A stretch of 64,000 nucleotides of DNA from Cryptomeria japonica (Eukaryota > Streptophyta > Pinopsida > Cupressales > Cupressaceae). The translations under genes were made by a program, and so were the position numbers. A model generated the notes under the pieces. The model was not told the origin of the DNA. It searched no databases and worked only from the letters and a program-made list of their open reading frames with translations. The stretch covers positions 266,398,192 through 266,462,191 of the forward strand of contig NC_081406.1 in the NCBI RefSeq assembly GCF_030272615.1, written 5' to 3'. Shown here piece by piece: positions 1 through 11,172 of the stretch (the stretch's first letter is position 1; each line of letters starts with the position of its first letter).

Positions 1-459
1 TTAGTAGCTATGACATAAAGTGCCCATGACCTCTCGCATAATCTCTAAAAATTAGTGTTGAACAATGTTAAGGGTTTGTTTTGTTGTTTCTCAAATATTT
101 GATTTCTCGATGTTAGTGTTGTTGGGTCTACATATACTCTTAATTAAGCAAGGCATCTTCCAAATCTTGCTAACTAAGGATGGGATCAGAGGGAAGTGTA
201 AGGTATTTCTTATATTCATTCTTATCAAGGGAATATGGGAAGAGTATGTACACTAGATCTTAATGCTCCACATAAGATTTAATTATTGGGTCCTTCAAGG
301 CTTGAATGTGTCCTTGAGTAGTTTTGGGTCCATGGAACTCATACCTAGCACAAAATTTCTCTAAATTCCAAGATAAGTCATGAATCCCCCCAGTGATTAT
401 TCCCAAGGTTGAATGATCATGTTCAAAGTATGTCATAGTAGGTGTTGGTAGTGGGTTCA
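1..459 (-). pseudogene. Old Gypsy gag fragment, downstream part
   Basis: The minus strand reads in one frame through a gag-like stretch that is open from 454 to the stop at 260 and recognisable beyond it, with several more in-frame stops. Visible patches are KFCARYEFHGPKTTQGHIQ (about 355-300) and LFPYSLDKNEYKKYLTLP (about 235-180). These resemble the conserved core of plant Gypsy gag proteins, probably the Tat-like non-chromovirus branch. The upstream part of the same frame lies at 9802-9876, on the other side of the inserted chromovirus. The lineage call is an inference from motif shape. There is no evidence of function. Confidence 0.45.
455..459. repeat. Target site duplication GTTCA (left)
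   Basis: This 5-bp direct repeat abuts the left LTR and is matched exactly by 9802-9806 at the right end. Five bases is the usual size for Ty3/Gypsy integration. Confidence 0.9.
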
Positions 460-2685
460 TGTAATATTCCTTTTAATTATTTTTTTATTTTTAGCAATAA
501 GAATTACAAAGAAAACACCATAACTCATTAAGGTTACAGAAATAATCCATACAATTGAAAGCAACCCTCCACTTTCTGATCACCGAGAGCCCAACCTGGG
601 AGGGTGAGAGGATACAGTGTTGAGGGGATCATTAGCACCATAAATCAAACTGAAATTACAATGCATGTGCAGCAAGCCATCCCCTTCTGCTTATCCAACA
701 GGATAGAAACTGAACTCTTCGTGGTAAACTAGCCAAGGGAAATAACAAGAAACTAAAACTCAATCATTCTACCGCATATTTCAGTGGGAGGACATTACAT
801 TAATCTATCACTCTACCATATATTTCAGTGGGAGGACAATGCATAAAACTTATCACTCAAACACTTATTTAGTTGAAGGACTGAGTACATAAATTGAATT
901 ACAAAGCAAGAAGGCGGCTCAGCTAGCCTCTTCCACTTATGCAGTGGGCAAGCAACACATCAAAAATGGTTAGTATTACTACTACTTAACCTTAAAATAT
1001 AGAAAATAGAGAGACTAAACAAAGAAGTAATGTTGTCCAAGCTGATAAATATTCCCAAGCAAGTGCTAACTCCCCAAAAGGCCCTTCAACAAGAAATTAT
1101 GAAATTCTAGGAGCGATAACACACAGACCAACAACTTCAAGAAGCTATGACATACTCATATCTCTCTCCAAACTCACCCAAATCACTTCAAATCACTCCC
1201 AAATCATTTAATCTACTCACACTTCTAAATGCACACTCAAACACTAACTTGTGGAAATCTGTATTTTTTTACAACAAGCTGGAAATGCACAACCAGCAAC
1301 ACCAAGACACACTAAAATGCATAAAACTCTCTCACAACTAACCTAAATCACTCCAAACCAATCCCAAACTTCTAACATATCAATAATGACCAAGTACAAC
1401 CAACAAACTAACCTCCAAATATCCCATTCAACTCAACTCACTACCAAATGCCCACACAGAGAAAAACACCAAAGCTAGAAAGTTTGATTTGCAAGATAAA
1501 AATGAATACTCAAAGATTATTGTTGAAAACTTACAAATTCCATCACCTGGTACATAGAAAAATAAGGAGCCAATACCCAGAATGATAAAATCGTCTGGCC
1601 AAGAGGTATGAGAAAAGAGTGGTTTCAACAACTCTGCACACTAAAAAAACTGAAATTACACACTGAAAATGTCACCAAGAATAAACCACTCATCTAGGTA
1701 CTATGTCTCAAGTACGAAACTGGCAATACTAGGGAGCCACAGTCCGAAGCTTCAAGTTCAATCGCCAAACTAGCAGCATAACTATGCAATTTTTCAAGAT
1801 AACCAAAATGAGATCCCAAGGCTCTTATTTATAACTTCTTGCTCCACCAAATTCAAATGCAAATGCACACAAATATGCACAAATTACATGTCGCTTCATT
1901 ACACTCCAAGGCACCCAACACATTTGAATTTTATTAAACATGTCCCCTCAAAATGGCATCCACTTGTTTCCAACTCCCTAGGCAAAGTTTGAACTTTTGC
2001 TAGCTGAACAACTTGCAATATTAAAATAATATAAACATGACATGTTTAATTATTCTCAATGCCACCTGACTAGGGGAAATAATAATATTAGTAGCATATA
2101 TTTATCATTTTCCCTAAGTCACCTACAACACAATTAATTAGTAATAAAATAATTAAATATTAAACCTTAGGATAAGGAAATAATATTTAGTTCAATAACA
2201 TATAACTTTTGTAATGATTAACATCAAAATCACGGATGAAGCTATGCGATGAAGACCACTGAACTATGTTGCATCAGGACCTTGTCTGAGACTGGTAAAA
2301 ATAGAAACGCTCAATACTATCACTTACTAAAAATAGTAAGTCATGAAATACTTCTCTGAAAATCATGATCTTCGCACCTAGAGGAAGAGCTTGGAAAGCT
2401 CAGTAAGACAGCATCATCCAAATAGCCAAACCCTAACTTACTAAAAATAATAAGTTCTCACTTCACCAAAGAATCCCATGCATGTTATGCTAACCTAGAG
2501 CTCATGAAAAATCTAGAATGAAACCATAGACAGAACTGAAGAATTCCCTCCCAATAAACCCTAGAAAGCTCATGCAGAACTCCACAAAAGTTGGAAACCC
2601 AAATTCTCCTTTCCACATAGCCTACGGATCTCTAGAATAGGCCAATGGACCACTGAAAGCACATCATTAAGAAGGGGACATTACA
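460..2685 (-). repeat. 3' LTR of the chromovirus
   Basis: A 2226-bp direct repeat of 7551-9801. Read on the minus strand it starts TGTAATGTCCCC and ends GGAATATTACA, so it keeps the canonical TG...CA ends. It carries no convincing gene; the short open frames here are chance. Confidence 0.93.
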
Positions 2686-2702
2686 GTACACCTTCCCCAA
2701 AA
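2686..2702 (-). other. Polypurine tract
   Basis: The minus strand reads TTTGGGGAAGG directly before the 3' LTR. This purine run is where plus-strand DNA synthesis would be primed. Confidence 0.75.
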
Positions 2703-2720
2703 TTTCTTGTCCTCAAGCAA

Positions 2721-3145
2721 CTATAAGGTTGGATGCAATAAAATCTCTTCATTTTCCCACCTAGAATCCTCTGCTAGCAAATTTTTCCACTTGATCAAGT
2801 ATTCCTTGATCATCTTCTCCTCAAAGAACACTCCCTAAAATCAAGGATACCTTTAGGAATCAAAACTAACTCTCCCTCCTCATCAAGCAGAGGTAACTTT
2901 GTTGAAGCAACAACATTATGTCCAAGAGCCTTCTTAACGTGAGACACATGAAATACATTATGAATCATGCTGCTTGTCGGAAGTTCCAACTCATAGGCCA
3001 CTTCTCTAATCCCCTTGTTGACTCTGAAAGGCCCATAAAAATGTGGCTTTAATTTCTCAACTTTACTCTTCTTGAGAGTACACTGTTTATAGGGTTCGAG
3101 CCTCAAATAAACCATGTCACCCACCTCAAAGGTGCACTCAATCCG
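2721..3145 (-). pseudogene. Integrase C-terminus plus chromodomain, frameshifted
   Basis: The open piece 3124-2810 holds the post-integrase domain, with HFYGPFRVNKGIREVAYELE and MIHNVFHVSHVKK. It ends at a premature TGA. One base out of frame, the minus strand continues as EYLIKWKNLLAEDSRWE (about 2800-2750), an otherwise well-preserved chromodomain core, and stops at 2721-2723. A single-base deletion near 2811 explains the break. In chromoviruses this domain directs integration to particular chromatin. Confidence 0.8.
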
Positions 3146-3304
3146 TTATTGATTGTGTGCATGTTGGAGATTGTCCCTCAAGGACCTTAAAATGTCCTAA
3201 CTTTATTGCATCATATCCTTCACCTAAGGGGTTTTGATATCACCAAATATCAAGTCAGCGAAGCTAGGATCTTCATAACCATATAGGGCCATGAATGGTG
3301 ACAT

Positions 3305-3900
3305 CTAGATGGACATGTGATAGGAGGAGTTGTAGCAATACTCCCCTAGGTGAATCCATCTCACCCAAGCATTTTGCTGCTCCGAGACACAGTTTCTAAG
3401 ATATCCTTCCAACCACTTATTCAATATCTTGATCTGCCCATCCATTTGTGGGTGATAACTTGTACTTGGAGTGAGCACAGTACCACATAATCTGAAAATA
3501 TCCCACCAAAAAGCACTTAGGAACTTGGTGTCCCTATCACTCCCAATGTTCTTTGGCAATCTATGTAACCTGAACACCTCCTAAAAGAACACTTCCACAA
3601 CTTGATTTGTTACAAATGAGCTAGTGATGGTGAAAAAGTGAGCAAACTTAGTTAGTCTATCCACCACCACATATATACAATCCTTCCCCTGAGCCTGTGG
3701 CAACCCAGTGATGAAGTCCATGGATACACTTTCCCATTTTTGACTGGGAATGGGAAAGGGTTGTAACAAACTAGCTGGAAGAGTGTGCTCATATTTGTTT
3801 CTTTGACATGTATGGCACTCCTTAATGTACCTCAAGACATCATTTTCCAGCCCCTTCCAAGAAAACATCTCTCGGATCTACCTGTAAGTCTTGAAGTAAC
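3305..3900 (-). pseudogene. Chromovirus integrase, catalytic Glu replaced
   Basis: The piece 3868-3581 has the Cys half of the zinc finger (CHTCQRNK) and the first catalytic aspartate in SMDFITGLP. The piece 3577-3305, after one stop, has the second aspartate in GSDRDTKF. The third catalytic residue is expected in the GQ-x-E motif, but the sequence reads GQIK (AAG, near 3433): Glu to Lys by a G-to-A transition on the coding strand. The enzyme would be inactive even without the stop. Confidence 0.85.
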
Positions 3901-4136
3901 CTTGGTGACCACCAAGGGGAATGTCATGGAAAGTCTTCAAAATCTTCTCCTTCAGCTTAGATTCGGCCACAATGAAGATCCTTCCCTTGTATAGAATCAA
4001 CCCCTCAACCAAATTATTTTTCATCATGAAAAGTACCCTCTATGATGTTTATTGCAAACTAATTTTTAGCATAATCAACAAGCAACAACTCCCTCCAATC
4101 AGCAATAAGCTTGCACAGTGAGCTCAAGTAGGGCCT

Positions 4137-4433
4137 TCAGGACAGAGTATCAACCATAATGTTATTTTTTCCTTTGACATACTTGATATCAATATCATAA
4201 GTTTGTAGCTTACTCACCCACTTTTGTGTCCTTTCATTGAACTCTTTCTGGTGCATGAAGTGTTTAAGACTGTTATGATCAGTCTTAACAATGAACTTAC
4301 TCCCCATAAGATATTGTTTGAACTTCGCAAGGGCATGCATTATGGCAAGCATCTCCTTGTCATATATTGAATATAGCCTTTTAGGTCCTCTCAACTTCCT
4401 ACTTTCAAATACTATAGGATTCTTGTCTTGCAT
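4137..4433 (-). pseudogene. Chromovirus RNase H domain fragment
   Basis: The 98-codon open piece includes LYSIYDKEMLAIMHAL, KTDHNSLKHFM and KYVKGKNNIMVDTLS, the usual end of a Gypsy RNase H. It is in a different frame from reverse transcriptase, so a frameshift lies between about 4640 and 4433. The N-terminal catalytic part of the domain is degraded. Confidence 0.82.
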
Positions 4434-4639
4434 AAGGACTACACCAACACCTTCTCTTGATGCATCACACTACAATTCAAAAGGCTTGATGAAATCAGGT
4501 AGAGCCAAAACAAGGTAGGAGCTCATGATCCCCTTAAAAATGATCAAATATTGTTTGTGCCTTTTCTAACCACTCAAAAGTTCCTTTCCTTGTAAGATCT
4601 ATGAGGGCGGCAACCAACTAAGAGTATCCCTTCACAAAC

Positions 4640-5400
4640 CTATGATAAAAAGCAAAGACCCAAGAATCCCTTTAAGTGTGTTATGTTCTTAGGAGGAGGC
4701 CAATCAATGATAGCTCTAATCTTTCCTAGGTCTACCTTCACACCTTCTACACTGATAATGTGACCAAGGTAGAGCAATTATTTCATTCCAAATTCACATT
4801 TGGACTCCTTTCCAAATAGGTACTTGGATTCCAGTATGCTCAGCACTTCATCCAAGTGATGTAATTGCTCCTTCCAAGACTTGTTGAATATGAGTATGTC
4901 ATCAAAGGATATGAGCACAAACTTCCTCAACTATTTCTAGAATATTTTGTTCATGCATGACTAGAATGTGGTAGGGGTGTTAGTCAACCCAAAGGGCATG
5001 ACTAGGAACTCAAAATGCCCAAAGTGGCATCTAAAATCGGTCTTCTACACATATGAAGCTCTCATCCTAATTTGATGATGCACCAATCTGAGATCGATCT
5101 TTGAGAAGAACACAGCACCATGTAGCTCATCAATTCTTGGGATAGGATATTGATTCTTAATATTTTTTTAATTTAAGGCCCAGTAGTTCATGCACATGTG
5201 CATGGTCCCATCCTTCTTTTTACCAAAACCACAACTGAAGAAAATGGTCTCTTGCTTGGCCATATGTAACCCATATTAAGAAGCTCCTAGATTGCTTTCT
5301 TGATCTCATCCTTTTTATTCTTGGGGTAGCGGTAAGGAGTAATCATTACCAGTTTTGCTCCTTCTTCCAACTCAATGATATGCTCAGCCTCTCTTTTAGG
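4640..5400 (-). pseudogene. Chromovirus reverse transcriptase, multiple stops
   Basis: In the gag/protease frame the minus strand shows successive RT motifs: a KKDGTMHMCMNYWALN block, [25 protein letters not shown] and the catalytic box as SFDDILIF (Asp-Asp at 4898-4903). At least six in-frame stops interrupt it; one follows TTF, where the family has Gln (CAG to TAG). No long open frame survives. Confidence 0.82.
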
Positions 5401-5475
5401 AAGTCTTTCAGGAGGAGGATTTTAAAACACCTTACTCCTCTTGGTGATCAAAGATTGAATGTCTTTGGGATAGTT

Positions 5476-6065
5476 TCATTTCTCTTTTGGTGATTTAGAA
5501 GGCATGACCTTGATCTCAGGAGATCTATCAAGTGGTGGTTTCCCAAAGACCTTACTTTTTTCTGTAATTGATGCTTGAATGTCTGCAGAGTAGCTACCCT
5601 TATCTGCCAAAGGATTTGGCGGTATTATCAAACACTCTGCTACCGACTCCACTTGGTCATGGTGGATCAACATCTCCATCCTCTTCAATGAAACAACTCT
5701 AAGTCCTCCATTTAACATTCCTCTCAATACCACCTTCTTCCTATCAGACATCAATTTCAGCTCAATGGTTTGCAAATTTATTGTGATCTCACGAAGAGAT
5801 CTCAGCCATTGAATCCCAAGGACTACATCATCAGTCCCTCCAATGCTAACTACAAACAAATCATCTCAAATCTCATGGTTTCCCAACTTCATAGACATGT
5901 TGAAAATCATTTAGTTGCAATATATAGTGTAGCCATCAGCTACAATGACTTTGAAGCCTTCTACTTCCTCTGCCACTAGCCCCCTCTTTACAACAACTCT
6001 CTCATCAATGAAATTATGAGTTTCTCATGTGTCAATGAGAGAAATGACATGATTCTCTCCTATCA
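5476..6065 (-). pseudogene. Chromovirus aspartic protease, active site broken
   Basis: The minus-strand frame contains LIDT followed by a TGA stop (6025-6027), then a THNFID patch. The stop replaces the glycine of the catalytic Asp-Thr-Gly. Further on, DDVVLGIQWL is the second conserved retropepsin block of plant Gypsy elements. The downstream open piece 5859-5476 runs on toward reverse transcriptase. A functional protease would cut the polyprotein; this one cannot be made intact. Confidence 0.82.
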
Positions 6066-6099
6066 CACCCCAAACTCTAAAGGACTCATAATTGTGAAT

Positions 6100-7281
6100 G
6101 CTCAAGAGTTGAGCAACCACTCTTTTGTCTTTTGACTTGGTTTCAGGCCCTTCAGGAGCCTCTTCATACTCGTTGTCCTCAATTTTAGTCTATTGTTCTG
6201 ATATTTTAGAATATGATCCAATAGCAATTTGAAGCAAATTTCCCTTCCCATGACACTTATGTCCTGGGGCCCAAGTTTCTCTACAAGAGTAGCAAAGATT
6301 CTTCCTCCAGAGCTCTTGATGGAGCTCATCATCCATTCGTGAAGGAAACTTCTTGGTTTGATTTGTAAACTTCTTCTTGTCCTTTCAGAAAGGGAAAGGC
6401 ATGGACTGAAATTTATTCTTTGGGGCAGCCAACTCCATGGTTCGAGCCTTCTTGATTGCATCAGCAAAGGTGAGTGATTCAAAGGATTTTACCCAACCTT
6501 TCAGCAATTCTTCAAGTCCCTCAATAAATAGGACCACTAACTTCTTCTCTAAGATGCTACTAACCATAACTGAAAGGCTTTGAAACTCAATTATGAAAGT
6601 GTCCAAAGAACCTTGTTGTTTGAGTTGAGTAAGTTCTCTAAATTTCACCTCCAGGTCCTTGGTATCAAACCTTTCAATGAGTTTGTTGGTGAAATCAACA
6701 TATGTGATGATCAAGTTATGACCAAGGGTGACCAACCCATGGTACCACCATTCATGGGCAACACCATCCAAGTGCAAAGTGGTGAACTTGATGGCATCTT
6801 CTTCAGACATAGGCCTCAAGGATAAATAATTGTCCAACTTTTGCACCCACGCTCTAGTTGTGCTCTTATTGCTTCCATCAAAATATGCTAGAGTCACCCT
6901 TCCCAGAGCTTGTTGATAATATCTTGGGGCAGAAAATTTGTTGTCATTCCTCCTTCCTCTCTTCAATTTCTGATTCATGAACTTATCCAAGGTGACAATA
7001 TCTCGGATCTCTATAGGGAGAGAAGTATACTCCATATAATTGTTCCTTATCTCATCAACTATAGATATCTCAATTTTATCTTGTGGTGCTTCTCTAGGTA
7101 GGAAGACAGGTTGCGGAGGTCTTAGAACTGAACCTCCATTGTTGCTCCCATTATTATTCCCATTTCCATTTCCTCCAGAAGCATTAGAAGTGCTAGCCTT
7201 CGGTCCATTATTGGGTTGATTAGGGGTCTCAACAACATCCTGGTTAAGTTTGGCCAGCAATTGAGACATCATATCCATCAT
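6100..7281 (-). pseudogene. Chromovirus gag (capsid and nucleocapsid), broken
   Basis: The minus-strand frame starts at 7281. After an Asn/Gly-rich N-terminal stretch (about residues 35-50) comes the conserved capsid block, with GVAHEWWYH and an ERFDTKDLEVKFRELTQLKQ-type helix (about residues 175-220). The open frame stops at 6385. The same frame continues after the stop into a CCHC-type zinc knuckle at 6253-6294, spaced C-x2-C-x7-H-x-C. The open frame at 6102-6482 is a shadow in another frame. The protein would package element RNA; this copy is truncated before its RNA-binding domain. Confidence 0.85.
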
Positions 7282-7537
7282 GGCATTAAACTATCTCTCA
7301 GCCTTTTTGTCAGGGGCCTCATTCTATTTTGCAGCCTTCTCTGCCATTAAATCTACTAAATCCATAAAATCCACTTCCTTCCCTCTGTTTCTCAATACCT
7401 TTGAAAAGGTATCTTCTTCCAGCACTAAAGGAATATGAAACTATTGTCTCCTTTTTTCTTTGTTGTAGTAATGGACGTCTCTATCACTCATGGAGAACTC
7501 TGATCACTCTGAATTTCACATGTTGGTAGGAAAATAG

Positions 7538-7549
7538 GTTCTAATACCA
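7538..7549 (-). other. Primer binding site, initiator-Met type, degenerate
   Basis: On the minus strand, one base after the 5' LTR, TGGTATTAGAAC matches the usual plant tRNA-iMet primer site TGGTATCAGAGC with two transition differences. Confidence 0.8.
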
Positions 7550-7550
7550 C

Positions 7551-9801
7551 TATAATATTCCCCTTAATTTTTATTTTTTTTAGCAATAAGAATTACAAAG
7601 CAAACACCATAACTCGTTAAGGTTAGAGATATAATCTATACAACTAAAAGCAACCCTCCACTTTCTGATCATTTAGAGCCCAACCTGGGAGGGTGAGAGC
7701 ATACAATGTTGAGGGGATCGTTAACACCATAAACCAAACTGAAATTACAATGCACGGGAGGAAAGCTAGCCCCTTCTTCTTATCCAACAGGATAGAAACT
7801 AACCTCTTGGAGGTAAACCAGCCAAGGGAAATAACAAGAAACTAAAACTCAATCACTCTACCGCGTATTTCAGCGAGAGGACATTACACTAATTTGTCAC
7901 TCTACCACATATTTCAGCAGGAGGAAAATTCATAAAACTTATCACTCAACCACTTATTAAGTGGGAGGATTGAGTACATAAACTGAAATACAAAGCAAGA
8001 AGGCGGTTAAGCCAACATCTTCCACTTATGCAGTGGACAAGTAACTTATCAAAAATGGTTAGTAGTATTACTACTTAACCTTACAATATAGAAAATAGAG
8101 AGTTTGAATAGAGAAGTAATGAACTCCAAGTGAATAAATATTCCCAAGCAAGTGCTAACTCCCCAAAAGGCCCTTCAACAAGAAATTCTAAAATTCTAAA
8201 AGCGATAACATGCAGGCCAGCAACTTCAAGAAGCTATGACATACTCATATCTCTCTCCAAAATCACCCAAATCACTCCAAATAACTCTCAAATAAAATAA
8301 TCTACTCACACTCCTAATTGCACACCCAAACACTAACTTTTGGAAATCTATAATTTTTTACAGCAAGCTGGAAATGCACAACCAGCAACACCAAGACACA
8401 CTAAAATGCATAAAACTCTCTCACAACTCACCCAAATCACTCCAAACCAAGCCCAAACTTCTAATATATCAATAATGACCAAGTACAACCAACAAACTGA
8501 CCTCCAAATACCCCATTCAACTCAACTCGATACTAAATGCCCACACAGAGAAAAAATGCCAAAGCTGGAAAGGTCGATTTAAAAGATAAAAATGAATACT
8601 CGAAGATTAGTGATGAAAACTTACAAATGACATTGCCTAGTACATAGAAAATAAGGAGCCAATAACCAGAATGATAGAATCGCCTGGCCAATAGGTATGA
8701 GCAAAGAGTGGTTTCAACAACTCTGTGACCAACAACCAGAAAACACTCCACACACTGAAAAAATTGAAATTACACGCTAAAAATGTCACCAAGAATACAC
8801 CACTCAGCTAGGTACTATGTCTCAAGTATGAAACTGGCAACACTAGGGAGCCACATTCCGAAGCTTCAAGTTCAATTGCCAAACTAGCAGCATAACGATG
8901 CAATTTTTCAAGATAACCATAATGAGAGCCCAAGGCTCTTATTTATAACTTCTTGCTCCACCAAATGCAAATGTAAATGCACGCAAATATGCCCAAATTA
9001 CATGTCACTTCATTACACTCCAAGGCACCCAACACATTTGAATTTTATTAAACATGTCCCCTCAAAATGGCATCCACTTATTCCCAACTCCCTAGGCAAA
9101 GTTCAAACTTTTTTTAGGTGAACAACTTGCAATATTAAAACAATATAAACATGACATGTTTAATCATTCTCAACGCCACTTGACTAGGGGAAATAATAAT
9201 AGTAGTAGCATATATTTATCCTTTTCCCTAAGTCACCCACAACACAATTAATCAGTAATAAAATAATTAAATATTAAACCTTAGGATAAGGAAATAATAT
9301 TTAATTCAATAACTTATAACTTCGGTACTGATCAACATCAAAATCAAGGATGAAGTTGTGCGACGAAGACCACTGAACTGTGCTACATCAGGACCCTATC
9401 CGAGACTACTAAAAATAGAAATGTTCAATACTTTGCCACTTACCAAAAATAGTAATTCATGAAATACTTCACCAAAAATCATGATCTTTGCACCCAGAGG
9501 AAGAGCTTGGAAAGCTCAGTAAGACGGCATCATCCAAATAGCCAAACCTTAACATACTAAAAATAGTAAGTTCTCACTTCACCAAATAATCTCATGTATG
9601 TTATGCTACCCTGGAGCTCATGAAAACCCTAGAAGGAAACTATAGATAGAACCGAAGAATTCCCTCCTAATAAACCCTAGAAAGATTGTGCAAAACTCCA
9701 CAAAAGTTGGAAGCCCTAATTCTCCTTTCCACATAGCCTACGGGTCTCTGGAATAGGCCAATGGATCATTGAAAGCACATCATTGAGAAGGGGACATTAT
9801 A
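7551..9801 (-). repeat. 5' LTR of the chromovirus
   Basis: A 2251-bp direct repeat of 460-2685. Both terminal dinucleotides have mutated: TATA is found where the partner has TGTA and TACA, all by transitions. It lies upstream of gag on the minus strand, so it is the promoter-bearing copy. Confidence 0.93.
8937..8950 (-). promoter_or_regulatory. TATA-like element in the 5' LTR
   Basis: The minus strand reads TTATAAATAAGAGC. The same block exists in the other LTR near 1828-1840. Position and sequence fit an LTR core promoter; activity is unknown. Confidence 0.4.
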
Positions 9802-9806
9802 GTTCA
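9802..9806. repeat. Target site duplication GTTCA (right)
   Basis: Exact partner of 455-459, directly after the right LTR. It fixes both element boundaries. Confidence 0.9.
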
Positions 9807-9876
9807 CAAGTGCATTTTGAATTAACAATGGGATGACAGCAACTTGGAACATTGGTTGTAAGGAAGGTGTTGTTTG
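9802..9876 (-). pseudogene. Old Gypsy gag fragment, upstream part
   Basis: When the inserted element is skipped and one copy of the GTTCA target duplication is kept, the minus-strand frame here (25 codons, open from the stop at 9877-9879) joins the frame at 454-260 without a break. This gives one open stretch of about 89 codons across the empty site. It shows that the chromovirus landed in reading frame that was still open at this point. The host of this gag is an older retroelement. Confidence 0.4.
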
Positions 9877-11167
9877 CTAAGCTTTTCCTTTATTTCCCCT
9901 TGGTCTAGTAGCATGTCCTAATTCTAAAAACTCTCCCTTGTTAGGTGTAGACCTCAAGCTTCATTCAAATCACTCTGGGGAGAAATATGTTATACGCTCC
10001 ATCTTATTCACACCCTCATAATGCTAATTTTGTTGATGGGCCTTTTGAAACACTCAACAAAGACTAAGTATATCTACTTAGACTCTCCTAAAAAAGGTAC
10101 AAACAAGGATATTTCAAACCTCACAAGGTCTCTTTGGTTGGGTAACAACATTGCAAAAATAGCTAAGTGCTCATATGGCCAATTTAACAAAGGACATACT
10201 GGTTGCAAGCTGAAAGTATATTTTTTTCTAATTTAATTCTTAAACCTAATGGATTAAAAGAAGTAGAAAAAGATGAAATACGGTAACAAGAAAATGAATG
10301 ATCGATATAGTATGTAACCAGCATTATCAAAAAAATCCAATAAGCATTGTGTATATGAGTCATTTAACATGTTAGAACTAGAAACTCAAACATGAAAATG
10401 AAATCAAAATCCAAAATATAGATTTTTTTCCTTTTCACACATTCATTTTAACCTCAAACACCATTATGCATGCATAGATTGATTTATAAATGGATATGCT
10501 TGATAAACTTCTAGTCTATCTTGGGTTAAGGAAGATGTAAGAAAGTAATAATACTAGACATTCACAAGAAGTATCCCATCATATTTTATACCACAAACTC
10601 CATTACATTATCCTTTGAAACATAGTAATAAATCACTAATATTTTAGTTCACAACATTCACAAAATACTCCTAAGACTATAAATGCAAAAAGAATTACAA
10701 GATAACAGTTATAGGAGAAGATATCAAAATTAGGACCTTAAATCTACAATTCTTTGACCCTCAAAATGAATTACAAGATAACAGTTATAGGAGAAGATCT
10801 CAAAATTAGGATCAAATCCTACCAAAACCCCTACCTTCTAGAGAGTATAGAAAAGACTATAAGTTCGCAACCCAAAAAGGACAGGTAGATCTACAAAAAT
10901 CAAGAATGAAGAATTGTCATGTGTTGGAATTGGTACTTAAAATATGAACTTTCCAAAAGAGGATATTTGGGACTGCACTTGAACTGAAACATGTAATTCT
11001 CACGCCAAGGGAAAGAAATGAGAATTGCTCATAGAAAAGAAACTTTTTAATTCAGACTATGTCTTATTATAGAGTTTGTGGTGCAACCACTTGGTGTAGA
11101 TGACGTTACTAAATTAGAACTAGGAGTTAGCTCATTTTACCTTCAACTTGCCATATGTAGCCACCAG
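9877..11167. other. Intergenic or old-repeat stretch, no gene seen
   Basis: This is AT-rich sequence between two retrotransposon insertions. The only open frame of note (10021-10236, 71 codons) has no recognisable motif and no convincing context. An imperfect 44-bp duplication is listed separately. Confidence 0.5.
10692..10811 (+). repeat. 44-bp direct repeat, 76-bp spacing
   Basis: The block at 10692-10735 (begins GAATTACAAGATAACAG) recurs at 10768-10811 with one visible mismatch. This is a small local duplication with no gene attached. Confidence 0.75.
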
Positions 11168-11172
11168 GAAAC
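11168..11172. repeat. Target site duplication GAAAC (left)
   Basis: This 5-bp repeat directly precedes the left Copia LTR and matches 18827-18831. Confidence 0.92.

Larger units (their letters stand above)
460..9801 (-). mobile_element. Complete but inactive Ty3/Gypsy chromovirus, 9.3 kb
   Basis: Two long LTRs, an initiator-Met-type primer binding site, a polypurine tract and a 5-bp target duplication bound an internal region. On the minus strand its order is gag, protease, reverse transcriptase, RNase H, integrase, chromodomain. This order and the C-terminal chromodomain define a chromovirus. Internal coding is broken by many stops and several frameshifts, so it cannot be autonomous. By eye the two LTRs differ by roughly 10% in the first 200 bases, clearly more than in the Copia element at 11.2-18.8 kb, which suggests an older insertion. 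The clade within the chromoviruses is not determined. Confidence 0.95.

Noticed and set aside
65-256. 63-codon plus-strand open frame
   Set aside because: Hydrophobic chance frame opposite the gag remnant that reads on the minus strand.
6102-6482. 126-codon minus-strand frame overlapping gag
   Set aside because: It is out of the gag frame; the zinc knuckle is encoded in the gag frame of the same bases.
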